From Arctopsyche grandis (lineage: Eukaryota; Arthropoda; Insecta; Trichoptera; Hydropsychidae), in the NCBI RefSeq assembly GCF_051622035.1, contig NC_135366.1, forward strand, positions 873,001 to 937,000: 64,000 nucleotides of DNA, written 5' to 3'. A program made the translations under genes and the position numbers. Of the stretch, positions 12,304 through 23,500 are shown piece by piece. Positions within the stretch are counted from its first letter, which is position 1. Every line of letters begins with the position of its first letter. The notes below the pieces were generated by a model. The model was given only the letters and a program-made list of their open reading frames with translations, was not told the origin of the DNA and did no database searches.

Positions 12304-12691
12304 GGGTCTACGTGATGAGCCAGAATGTTAAATTACAGAAAACACAAATATCGGAAGGCAAAGATCGAAAATCGAAAGATCTTAAGTCAAAAGATCAAAA
12401 AAAAGGGGTGCATGGTAAACGGTACATACTCACATACATACTCATTTAATTTGCGCGAGCAGGGTACAACAGGAACAAGAGGAACAGGCTTTTCCTCCCG
12501 TATTCTGCACGCGCACATTAATACGGGAGGAAAAGCCTGTTCCTCTTGTTCCTGTTGTATCCTGCTCGCGCTTTTAAGTTTACCATGCACCCTTTTTTTA
12601 TCTTTCGACTTAAGATCTTTCGATTTTCGATCTTTGCCTTCCGATATTTGTGTTTTCTGTAATTTAACATTCTGGCTCTTCACGGAGACCG
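12304..12691. mobile_element. Palindromic foldback element, compact copy
   Basis: The two halves are inverted. GTGATGAGCCAGAATG then AATATCGGAAGGCAAAGATC on the left return as GATCTTTGCCTTCCGATATT then CATTCTGGCTCTTCACGG on the right. The centre is itself palindromic (GAACAAGAGGAACAGGC inverted to GCCTGTTCCTCTTGTTC). It belongs to the family that builds the 52-55 kb palindromic nest. Non-coding; apparent open frames are the two mirror-image arms. Confidence 0.8.
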
Positions 12692-12732
12692 GTACATATG
12701 GTATGTTTGTACATATATACCTATAGACTATA

Positions 12733-12950
12733 CAGTGCCAGTTTTAGGGGGGGGGGGTTGGTCGGGCGGCGCCCAAGGGCGCCAAATAAGTTAGGGCGCT
12801 GTATGATGCGCCAAAGGTGCTTTAAAAATTAAAATTAGAGCGCCAAAAGCCATACAAAATTTTATATTAGAGCGCCAAAGGCGAAAGTTTTTTCTAAGGG
12901 CGTTTAAAAAAAATTGCCCGAAGGCGCCATTGGGTGTAAGGCCGGCACTG
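12733..12950. mobile_element. hAT-type MITE (CAGTGCC termini)
   Basis: It begins CAGTGCCAG and ends CCGGCACTG. It is flanked by an 8-bp target duplication with one mismatch (AGACTATA/AGGCTATA), as expected for hAT transposition. The interior carries repeated GGCGCCAA and GCGCCAAAGGC words. The element at 20,050-20,264 is the same family in opposite orientation. Confidence 0.85.
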
Positions 12951-14193
12951 AGGCTATATATTATGAAAATTTGAGAAGCATCAAAGAATCTAATCAAATC
13001 ATTCGATCAAAAAAGAGTTAACCCTCTGCGTTACGACCCTATCGTTTAAATCGTGCATTGACGAGTGTAATTACAACATGTAATTAGCTTGTAATACACT
13101 TACACGATTTGCTCGGACGAGCGTATAAAGGCACGAGTTGCAATTTGAAAAAGTTACGGTCGATGCGTATTTGTTATCCAGTGTAACAAAATAAGAATGG
13201 ACAATTAATACTTGACCTGAGCTAACTGTAACAATGCTAGGGATATATACTCTCGAGAGGTTTTCCGTTATGGTTTTTTAGAAACTAAAATGAAATATTA
13301 TTAATTTAAACATTAAATAAAAGCAGTCTCGCGGGAGAGGTGTGACTAATTATGTATAAAAATATCCTTTTACATAGTCAATTAACGCGAAACGAACGGA
13401 TGTTTGCGCGATAGATATTAATTCACCCACGCAGTGTGCGGAAAATTCATATAAAACTTCGATAAGCCAAGATATTTGAACAAACTATAATAATAATCAA
13501 AACTAGCACGACGATGAGTCCCATATTTACCAAAAAAATAATATATGTACATATATATAAATAAACGAACGGCGAATGCAAATATATAATAATATTGACA
13601 CCATTACGTTTGCGCTGAATTAAGTGATAAACATATGACATAAGCTAATTTATTATACATACATATAGTATATGTTTGAGTAAGCATTTTGCAAATACCA
13701 GGCACGTATTTAGCGTTCGAACTTTTCAAATTCGGTCATTCGTTTGACATTGATTAGACGTGGAATGTATAATTTTGACGGAGCGAAGTCCCAAAAAGCC
13801 GCCTATAGTGTTGGCCTCTCAGTGCATTTTCAGTTTTTTTTTAATAACGTCATGCTAATAGGAATTTATTTGGTGTACGTACGTACATACATATGTATGT
13901 ACATGTATTGGGAAATGGATTTTTACTTTATCTAATCTATTGTAAACGATTAATATGCACAAAACCTTGATATACATAGCACGCATTGTTTGTTTTATAT
14001 TTGTGAGCGCCAAACGTGAACACGATATCGTTTCTGCCGATTGATTCTAGAAAGGTGTAGGTGTGTGTCAAATATATTGATTACAATTATGTATTTTGAG
14101 TTAGTTGCAGTCGAGTGTAACATATGATGTAACATGGGTTGCAACGTAGACTGTAATCCAGCGCAAACTGGCCGAAAAAATATCGATTACATT
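12951..14193. other. Intergenic DNA, no gene seen
   Basis: A TATA-like GCGTATAAAGGCACGAG occurs at about 13,121, but no associated open frame is visible. TACATACATATGTATGTAC tracts lie near 13,885. Nothing else is supported. Confidence 0.4.
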
Positions 14194-15301
14194 TAGGGTT
14201 TCTGAAAACCCCGGTTTTCAAAACCTGACGGATCCGGGTCCAATATTTTGAAAACGCGATGGATCCGGGTCCAAAATCAAAATCAAAAACTTCCAGATTT
14301 TAAATTCAAATTTTATTTATTTTTTATTTTGTTTCATTATAAAATTCTGGAAAAATGTTATATAAAGTGATAAAAAACATATAATAAACAAATACAAATA
14401 TAAATATAATACAGTATATCATAATGCAAATAAATAGGCAAAATAACAATAAATTAAAATTTTGTTTTCCGAACTATAACAGAATAATACTTTAAAAACA
14501 CTACAGCATTGAGAGACATTTTTCAATAACTAAATACATGCATTTTATGTAAAGTAATGTGAAATATCGCAGTAAAACAGAATGAAATATTGTACGTTAT
14601 AAAAATTAATAACATATTTTAATTAACTTAAATTTAAAATTAATTAACAAATAAATACAGGTCAATATTAATATTCTTAAAACAATTTTATATAAACAAT
14701 ATTATCAGCACATTAGCAAATATGTGATTTTGTGTCCCTTTATTACTATCATTATTATTGTAGAATTTTGTAGTTTTCCGAAAAATATAATGAAAACTAT
14801 ACGTATATTCGGTCAAGAATAAAACTGGTTTTTTTAAGAGAATTACAATAAATAATTAAAATAAAGTACTTACCGTTAACGAAATCAGGTATGATGATGA
14901 TGGTGATAATGTTGAAACGATGTTTACACTTTGAAGTCTTGCTCACTGAGTAGTCTATGGCAAAATTCTAAAAATATGTACACTGTATATGGGTGAAATT
15001 CTAAATTTAGCCAAATATCAGTACGCCGTATCTTTTTCGGTATTTATTTTCAGTACATATTTGCAAAATCCGTTCCATTGTTCGCAGTTTTCTCAGAAGT
15101 CACGAGTCGTAAGATCAAGTTCTCGAACAAATGTGGTCATACATGAATCTATAAATAACACATACATATTAGGATATTTTCAATGTATCGACTGAAAATC
15201 ATTTTGAATTTTTACATTGATACTCGAAATTTTAAATACCCTGATGATTTGAAATCCGGGTTTTAAGTCATTACCCGGCCGGGTCAAGTCCAGAAACCCT
15301 A
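14194..15301. mobile_element. 1.1-kb non-autonomous hAT-type element
   Basis: The termini TAGGGTTTCTG and CAGAAACCCTA are perfect inverted repeats, and both ends carry subterminal GGATCCGGGTC/CCCGGCCGGGTC-like sequence. The flanks are a perfect 8-bp duplication, ATTACATT (14,186-14,193 and 15,302-15,309). The interior is AT-rich with no transposase frame, so it is a deletion derivative moved in trans. Confidence 0.88.
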
Positions 15302-15985
15302 ATTACATTGTCATTTGATGTAATGTAGGATAAAATACGTGTTCAATATTGTAATATAGGCAATAAAAATATATATTCAATATGGTTTATGTATTGACTG
15401 TTATTTAGAATGCGACATTGATTTCTAATACACATCGTAAGGTTGTAAAAAGATTAATTAGCATTATGATACATAAATAAATCCTTATAAAAATTATTGC
15501 AGCCTGCAATTGTATGTGTAATATTAAAATGGACTGTACATAATTTAGTTTTAGTGTGAATTGTAATAATTTTTTTTTATTTCATATCGATTTCAGTGCA
15601 TATTATTAAGACGGGAAATTGAGTTAAAGGCTATAGTATACTAATGTAGAATTACTTTCTGAAACTTTTCATAATGTAACATGGAGGTGAATGTCTTAAT
15701 TTAATTCAGTGAACGTTATCTGTAATTGTATAAAAATTGATACTTTGTACGGTGAATTTGATAAAGATTTTGATTCATCCTTGGATTTATCTGTATGGAA
15801 TGTAATACATTTTATTGGGACATTATATTGATAATATAGATTTTATATAATATAGTTTTGAAATACGCACATATAAGGCTAAGGCAAAAGTAACATTGTT
15901 ATTGAAATATATTTATTGAAACAAGCATTCAATTTATAATATAAGTAATAGTTGCGTCATACTCAATATTGTATGTATATGTATA

Positions 15986-16768
15986 TGTCACAGTGAAATT
16001 CTAACAGCAGTGAAATCATAACCAGTTCCATTTTCATTGGGTATAGTTCAGTGAAATCATATCTAATTACATTTTCACTGGCCCCTATTAGTGAAATTAT
16101 AATTTTTGACAGATGGATGATAGTGCGTCGCCGATACGAATCGCGCCACCCCACGTACTCCGCTCCTCTCCATCCCCACTCTCCTTAGGGCGAAATCACA
16201 TAGGGAAGAACGGCACGTCGTGTGCATGGCTCCCCGCTGCGGGTGGTCTCCTACATTTCTTCAAATATGGGATACACCATTATCGATCATTGTCAAGCAA
16301 GGATATAATTTTACCGAAAACACTCATTTTGGGGCGGGGCGTGCTGGCGTTCCATGAATATGTGCAACCCATTTTTTTCGCATGTTTAAAAGTATTTAAA
16401 AAAAATCACGTGCCACGTGCATCGCTGTGTATTTTCGCCCTTATGGTCCAATATCTGTTTCAATTTTGGTTTTTCTTTTATGCTGCATGTGTGGGACTGG
16501 ATGTGGAAGTAAACATCATAATATATTATTAGCTAACACTTATTTATTTAAGGTTAGGTTAGGTTAGGTTAAGTTAGGGTTGGTTTTATTTATTTCAGAT
16601 TATGTCGTTAGGGCTCGTAGTACGTTGTAATGCAAATTACAAATTCACTGACATTGAGAAGTGAATTTGTTATTCTATTGTTATATCCGGACTCACTGCT
16701 TGAGTCAGTGAAATTATAATATCATTAGTGAAATTATAAATTCACTAGCGATAATAACAATTTCACTG
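15986..16768. mobile_element. Foldback repeat with CAGTGAAAT arms and TTAGG tract
   Basis: CACAGTGAAATT words crowd the left (15,989-16,090) and their inverses AATTTCACTG the right (16,640-16,768). The interior includes a GC-rich block (16,113-16,260) and a TTAGG run at 16,550-16,578 (GGTTAGGTTAGGTTAGGTTA). A related element lies at 38,284-38,570. No clean target duplication was found, so the boundaries are approximate. Confidence 0.55.
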
Positions 16769-17741
16769 TTATTGATTCGATGACTGTTAAGACTGCAAAC
16801 ACGATGATAAAAATCCATTTATTTACCGTGTTCGAAAACAGACATAATATGTAATTTATTTTTTGCATCTGTGTTTGCATCTCGGCTCGTATCCAAAATC
16901 AACATTTTTGCACATATAATTATGATCGGGTATAATAAGCCATTGCAACTGCTTTCTTTTTGAATATATGTATGCATAATACAATAACTTATGTAACAGA
17001 ATGACAATTTATTTAATTAAAAAAAAAAAAAAAAAATTTTAATGCACACACTTATCTTATCAATCAACGCGAACAATCGATATTTATAAGCTTAGTTTAT
17101 TGCAAGATAAATGCATCAAGTACAAATATGATATTTTTATTTGATAACGTCATGCTTATTCGCTTTGTTAGATACATAAAAATGTATATATTACATATGT
17201 AAGTAAAAGTGATGATATTTACATATACTATGGGTGGTGGCATGCAAACGATGTCAAGTTTGAGTCGAATTAAAAAAGTCAATATATAAATAATCGTATT
17301 AACATTATCAGTCTGAAGATATGCATGTATGTATGTGTGTAATTGAATATCTGATATATTTTTAGACATATCTAGGATTCTATTATATTATATGTACGTT
17401 ACTATGTTCATATATTATTATAATATTATGATTTGAATACAATCATCATCATTCATGTGGCATGTCTCACTTCCGCACAAGATTGCCGGTTTGACGACAT
17501 TTCTTCCGTAATACAAAACATACATACATATTTACAAATTTGCATTCAATAACGGCAATACGCGACATTTCGCTTATTTATTTTCTTCATGAAGATGTGA
17601 CACGATTTTAAAAGAATCTAACATTGAAATGAAATATCTACACAAAATCGGAACCGGAACTACATATGTATCTATGTATGTATGTATATGTACATAAATA
17701 TGTCAATGTACTATATAAAGGTCATATGATTTTTGTATATG
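16769..17741. other. AT-rich intergenic DNA, no gene seen
   Basis: Contains an A-homopolymer at about 17,018 and short TATGTATG tracts. No coding or element boundary is supported. Confidence 0.5.
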
Positions 17742-18347
17742 TGTTACACCGAATCCATGAAATTGTCTATTACAAGCATTCGGCAAGAGAATTGCCGAAT
17801 GCGTGAAAAATGCAAGCACGTTGCCCAGTTCACGGATTCCGTAAATTCTTTGCCGAATGCGTGAACTGGACAGCGTGTTATATTATAACCAAGTGTCAAA
17901 GTGACAGCTGAATAAGGATGTTTAATTTAGTTTAATTTACATATTATTATGTATAATATGACTACATACATATGTTTCACTGTTAAAATATTGATCAAAA
18001 TGTATAAAAATGGCATTAATTTATGTATAAGTCATATGAGATGATCGAAATATAGGTTTCTAGTTATATTATACATAAAAATATGTAAATTAAACTAAAT
18101 TAAACATCCTCATTCAGCTGTCACATTGACACTTGTCCACGCTGTCCAGGTCTAAAAAACAACACCGGAGCGCTGCTGTCTATTTGCCGACTTCATGCTT
18201 TGAGCAGACAAATTCTTGCCGAATACACGCATTCGCTAAAAAATTTGCCAAATCCGTGAACTGGGCAACATGCTTGCATTTTTCACGCATTCGGCAATTC
18301 TCTTGCCGAATGCGTGTAATAGACAATTTCACGGATTCGGTGTAACA
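17742..18347. mobile_element. 606-bp foldback MITE (TGTTACACCG termini)
   Basis: It starts TGTTACACCGAATCC and ends GGATTCGGTGTAACA, with about 150-200 bp of imperfect inverted repeat on each side. The flanks are TATG on both sides (17,738-17,741 and 18,348-18,351). Each arm holds internal palindromes built from CATTCGGCAA/TTGCCGAATG. The centre is AT-rich and non-coding. Confidence 0.82.
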
Positions 18348-18724
18348 TATGCGTTTCTAGTGTTACATACATACATATGTATATACTAGAATAGAAGTAC
18401 TTAAATCAGTAACAACTATTATACATATAAAAAAGAAAGATTATTGTGAGTTTCACAAAAGTTCGCACAAAAAATCGTTCACTATTGTCAATTTTTAAGT
18501 AAAACCATACTTTTTTATTCTCTTACTTTGAACACTAATGGAGCGGTCTATTGTTATTTGAAAAACGGTTCACTATTGCCAATTACTACTGTTTTTTTTC
18601 TTTCTTGCTTTGTAGGACAATATTGGATCACGAATCATTAATGAAAAATCACTATAGAGGCTGAATTGGGCAATTGCTTTATATTTTTCAAGGAATTGTT
18701 ATAGTTCATAAAATTTAAATTATT

Positions 18725-20049
18725 ATCTTTAATATATATATGTAATTTCGAAAGAGACTTTGTATGTATGTATGTAAGCTTTGGTTCGTAGAATCCGTGA
18801 CGTTAAATTTAATAAAAAAACAAATTAATATTCAAATAAATTTTAATAAAATAAAACTATTCAAATAAATTTAATAAAATGTTTATTATTAGATTAGCCA
18901 TGTTTAAGCTGTTTATATAGATTTTTCATTCCAAATTGACCCTTTTTCATTTCAAACTAAAACTTTTTTATTTCAAACAAGCTGAACCCGGCGTGCGTTG
19001 CAATGCCACAATAACACATGCAATTCCTGTTCCCGTTCCCGTTCCCTTTGTGTTCCCGTTCTTGTTCCTGTTCTCGTTTTCGTTCCCAAAGTAGACAATG
19101 TTGTTTTTTATATTTCCGCTAGCTGTTAGATATTATTTCATTTCTATAATGTTTTACCAATACGGACCCATTGGCAACTTACCCCGCCCCAAAAGGACAT
19201 TGCCCTGGTCAAAGTCCGAGGACTAGTAATGACATTAATATCCATATGTACATTGGAATAGCTTTACATATGTATATGTAAAAATATTTTAGTGTTCGTT
19301 GGTGGCATATTTATTACTTTATAGTTTTAAGATTCCTGATTATTGAATATCTACTAAGAAATATGTGTAGTGGGCGATTATCAGAATATGTGGTATATGT
19401 GGTATCATGTGCAATATGTGGTATTTTTTTACATATCAATATTTATCTGATAGAAGCAAAATATTTTAAGATTAAAATCCTAGATAAGACGATCAATAGC
19501 TTGATCGATTAGTTCTTTGAATTTCAATTCAGTTTACTGATACTAGTCCGTTTAAAAAGTCGTGTCCTTTAGAAAGTGATTCTAAAATAAGTGAAACGTA
19601 AAGGAGGTATGTAAAAAAAGATATAAAATTGTATGTTATAACATCATTTATAGTTTTAATTATAGTTATATTTTTATTTTATGTGTAATTTGTACAAGGA
19701 AAGCCTAACGGGTAATCCCAATGCGCCTTCCTGGTCAGAAACATTGTACATTTAATATACATATTACTAGTTTTATACAAAGTACATAAAAACATATCAA
19801 TTAATATCCACAGAGACATCTACGGTCAAATTTGTCAAACAATTCAGCGAAATTCAATAAATACACATCAATTAACACCCACAGAGCGATTTATGGTCAA
19901 ATTTGTGAATTTAGAGCATTTTATATAAATCAGCGAAATTCGAGATTGCTGAAAACTCGAGATTTTGCGAGATATTGGATTAGGTTACCAATTTTTTGGA
20001 ACCATTTTAATGAAAATCAGATAAATTGGCAAACTTAGATAGGAAACGA
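18725..20049. other. Repeat-rich intergenic DNA
   Basis: 18,725-18,925 repeats the Helitron-like block of 6,415-6,600. 18,979-19,085 repeats the AGCTGAACCCGG...(CCCGTT) unit of 10.4 kb. A donor-like GGAG|GTATGT at 19,607 lies 0.94 kb upstream of the first myosin coding exon, and the sequence before it could be a non-coding first exon. That last point is speculative. Confidence 0.4.
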
Positions 20050-20264
20050 CAGTGCTGGCTTTACACCTGATGGTGCTCTCGAGCATTTTTTACTAAACAC
20101 CCATAGAACGAACTTTTGCCTTTGGCGCTCTAATCTAAAATTTTGAATGGCTTTTGGCGCTCTAATTTTAAATTTTAAAGCGCATTTGGCACATCGTTCG
20201 GCGCCCTAACTTATTTGGCGCCCTTGGGCGCTGCCCGACCTACCCCCCACTATAACCGGCACTG
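20050..20264. mobile_element. hAT-type MITE, inverted relative to 12.7 kb copy
   Basis: It begins CAGTGCTGG and ends CCGGCACTG, with a perfect 8-bp target duplication GGAAACGA (20,042-20,049 and 20,265-20,272). The interior GGCGCTCTAAT and GGCGCCCTTGGGCG words are the reverse complement of those in the 12,733-12,950 copy. The insertion site is the tail of a SINE, whose body follows directly. Confidence 0.88.
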
Positions 20265-20372
20265 GGAAACGATCGACCTGGAATCATAAATCCAAGGTCT
20301 GGCCAACAGAAACCAGTGAAATCAACTCTGTTCAACGCATGATATGCTAACCACTAATCTATTCTGCTGGTT
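20265..20372 (-). repeat. tRNA-derived SINE, degenerate, minus strand
   Basis: On the minus strand it runs from GATTAGTGGTTAGCATATCA (A-box region) through a degraded B-box to the family body TTGGCCAGACCTTGG and the tail CCAGGTCGATCGTTTCC. The hAT MITE at 20,050-20,264 is inserted exactly at its tail. Confidence 0.6.
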
Positions 20373-20544
20373 AATATGAATTTTGTGTTAAAATTTGACT
20401 TAAACAAACTTCAAATTATATGTAATTTCATCGAACTTTATACATATGCGGTATATTCGAAAGCCATTCGCATAGTAACTCTTTTATTATGAATTTAAAT
20501 ATATTATACTAGCTTATTAATTATTATTTTTATATTTTTTCAGA

Positions 20545-20596
20545 AGGAGGTGGATTCAAAGCCTTCAAAATGGGGGAATTTCAATTGGACAGGGCG
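20545..20596 (+). CDS. Myo61F: Myo61F exon 1 (first coding exon found)
   Basis: TTTTTTCAG precedes 20,545 and a consensus GTGAGT donor follows 20,596, so at least one upstream non-coding exon must exist. The coding part is 20,571-20,596 (8 codons plus 2 bases), encoding MGEFQLDR. The split codon GC|A is completed by exon 2. The match in phase and the plausible peptide support it, but the exon is short and rests on splice logic. Confidence 0.75.
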
Positions 20597-23500
20597 TGAG
20601 TATATTTTATATAATTTTAATTTATTTTTTCCTTACAAAATAAGATAAACACATCTCTGACATATATACGTCGGTATGTAAAAAAAAAAATACATTGACG
20701 TAAACAATGACAATATTATCTAAGTGTCATTAGTTAGTGCGATAAATTCCAAAGATAAAACCCAATCTAGGCACATTTATCAATTTTAACCGTTGGATAA
20801 AGTGTTTTCACAATAATCTGTGCAACGCAACCCAATATAAATCAATTAATATAAATTAATACTAAAATTTGTGTGACGGATTTTAAAACTTCTGGGAAAA
20901 TAATGACGACGATTAATGATACGAATGTGTAAGAATTCATTTTGTAATAAAAATGCAAACAATACAAAAATAATTGGATTACCTTTGTAATTAATTCGCG
21001 CAGTGATTGTTCTGTAGACGCGAAATTTCAAATTATTATAGCACGCATCAATCGCAATGAGCCGTCGATGATTTTAATAATATATACGTGTGTATTTATA
21101 ATGACGCTTCCCAATATATATATTTAATTAATACAGCATTCAATTAAGATTGTGCTGACATAACTGCGATAGTTTGTTAAACAGCACTTTTTTATGCTGA
21201 TTCAATTTTTTTTAGAATGTAAAATGTAATTACATCTGTTTCATTTCATTATTATTTGCAGTTTTACGTCACGATTCTAATCTTAATGATAAATCGATTT
21301 AAAAAAAATTACTATGATATAATTTTTGAGTGGAAAAAAATATTCGCATACTTATTTTTAGGTCTAATTAACGTACTGGAAAATTTTAATCATACGTTAA
21401 TTTAATGCTGCAAAAGTACCGTTTATTTACTTTCGCATAAATTTCCAAAGCGATGTGAATTTATATTGCCCATAGGCGGATTGGAAAATGATGACCTTGA
21501 TTTAGTTAAAAGTATATTCGCAATGATATTTTTAATGGTTTTGGTCTTAATTTAACCTCATATTCTATGTAGGTTCATTTCTGATTCCAAGTCCAATCCA
21601 AGACATTCAGTAATTCGGTTGATTGTAACGTAAATTCTTACATTTGGAAATACATATTTAAGTAATTTACGAGTCCATCCGACAAGCATGCTGTCGCATT
21701 CGTGCAATGTGTTGTAAGATTGTAAAGGCGTGAAATTATTTCTTTATTTTAATTAAATTATTTCTTATTTAACTATATAATATTATTACAATATAATTAA
21801 GTGCAAGGTTTTTAATAATATTATTGTATGTAAGTTTTGCTGTCCATAACATGACGTTGACAATTACTTTTACCGTCTAAAAATATAAATTTCCTCTAAT
21901 ATAAAATATATACGTATTCCTTAAATAAATTAATAATATCAACAATTTACGTATTTTATATTAAAATTTTATTTATGTAAATATTTCAAAACATGAAACA
22001 CGAACTCAAAACTTACAAAAAATAGTCAAATTCTACGTTTATTTTATCGAGTTAAGCCAGTTATCAATAGAATTTTTGTTATTAATCTACAAGAATAGTC
22101 GAAATATGATTTTTCTAAGTGGAATTTTATTTAATACTCATATAAAGATAATTTAATATATTATCCCTATTAATTCAATTCAGATTCGTGTAAATACGAG
22201 TAAACACTAGTACGAGCTTTTTGCTCGCAATTTTACCGATTTAAAGTTCAGCACACTTCCAATTAACCCTTTTAAACGAAAACAAAAAATAGTGTGGTCA
22301 GAACACTATCTCAATAAACATGTTTCAATAGAAAAAACTCAATATAAAATAGTATTAACAGTGGGAAAAAATTCCAAGTGAAAATGCGTACTTTTGACTT
22401 TTGATTTGAACTGGACGACTACTTAGAGAGATTTGAAAGCTGAAAAGTACTACAAATAGAAGATAAAATACCCGACTATAGATTCCAATATTCATTTTGA
22501 ACAGGAAATTGAAAGATTTTGAGACATCGACCGAACAACACCAAGATATAGAAAAATCGCGCGATTTATAAAACACATATATCTCTGAATCTCGAGCCAA
22601 TCAACATTTTTAATTACCAGATTCGTGTTTACTGGGCATAGATCTATAAGAAAAGTCATATCTCGTCTGAACCATTTTTCGTGTCGAACAGTGTTATGTA
22701 CGTATTTAATATATAATTTCTCGAGTCTTAATCTGTTAAACAATCTGCCAAATTAATTGAAATAAAAAAATAAATTAAATTAAATCCCGAATTTTTCTTC
22801 AAAACGTTATTTAATTTATCTAATTATTTTATATGTTTTTAAAAAGGGTGAAGCCTATTTAGGCTCTCGCAAAAACCTTTTTGTGTGATAATTTTACGCC
22901 TACGTGACTCCAATGTCTATAAGTATGTTTTAATTTTTTGTCGTGCGCGATTTTGTTGGCGCCGCACTGTCGTGCGTGGTTTTGTCGGGGTGCGGTATAA
23001 TCATTTGATTTTTTTCAAAAATATTAATTTATACATTTATACACGTGTAGTAAAGTACGCAGCTATGTTTGGATAAATAGGTAGTTAAATTTGACATATT
23101 GACGTTTAGTGGTCAGTAACCTTATATGTTTGACTTTCCGCGACCCTCTCGTTTTGTCAGATTTTAATTGTTTAAACGCCTATAACTTTTTCTTTTTCAC
23201 AGTATATCTTTTTTATATAAATTTGCATTATAGGTTCTCATTATCACTCATAAATATTTTTACTTCACTCGTAGGTTATTCATGTATTTTGACAGACTAA
23301 GAACCACTGATTCAAAACTGTAAATATACATATATGTATATACACATACATATGTATATTCATCGTGAGTTCCATAGAGAAAACATTGACACATTTGACT
23401 CATTTTAAAGATTTCGTCGACATTTTAAAGATATAGACAAAATAAATAATCACCGTGTATAATTACGACTCTTTCGAAGCATGTGTCGTAAGTGCGGTCA

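Noticed and set aside
12325..12726. Paired open frames of about 100-130 codons on both strands
   Set aside because: They are the two arms of a palindromic foldback element.
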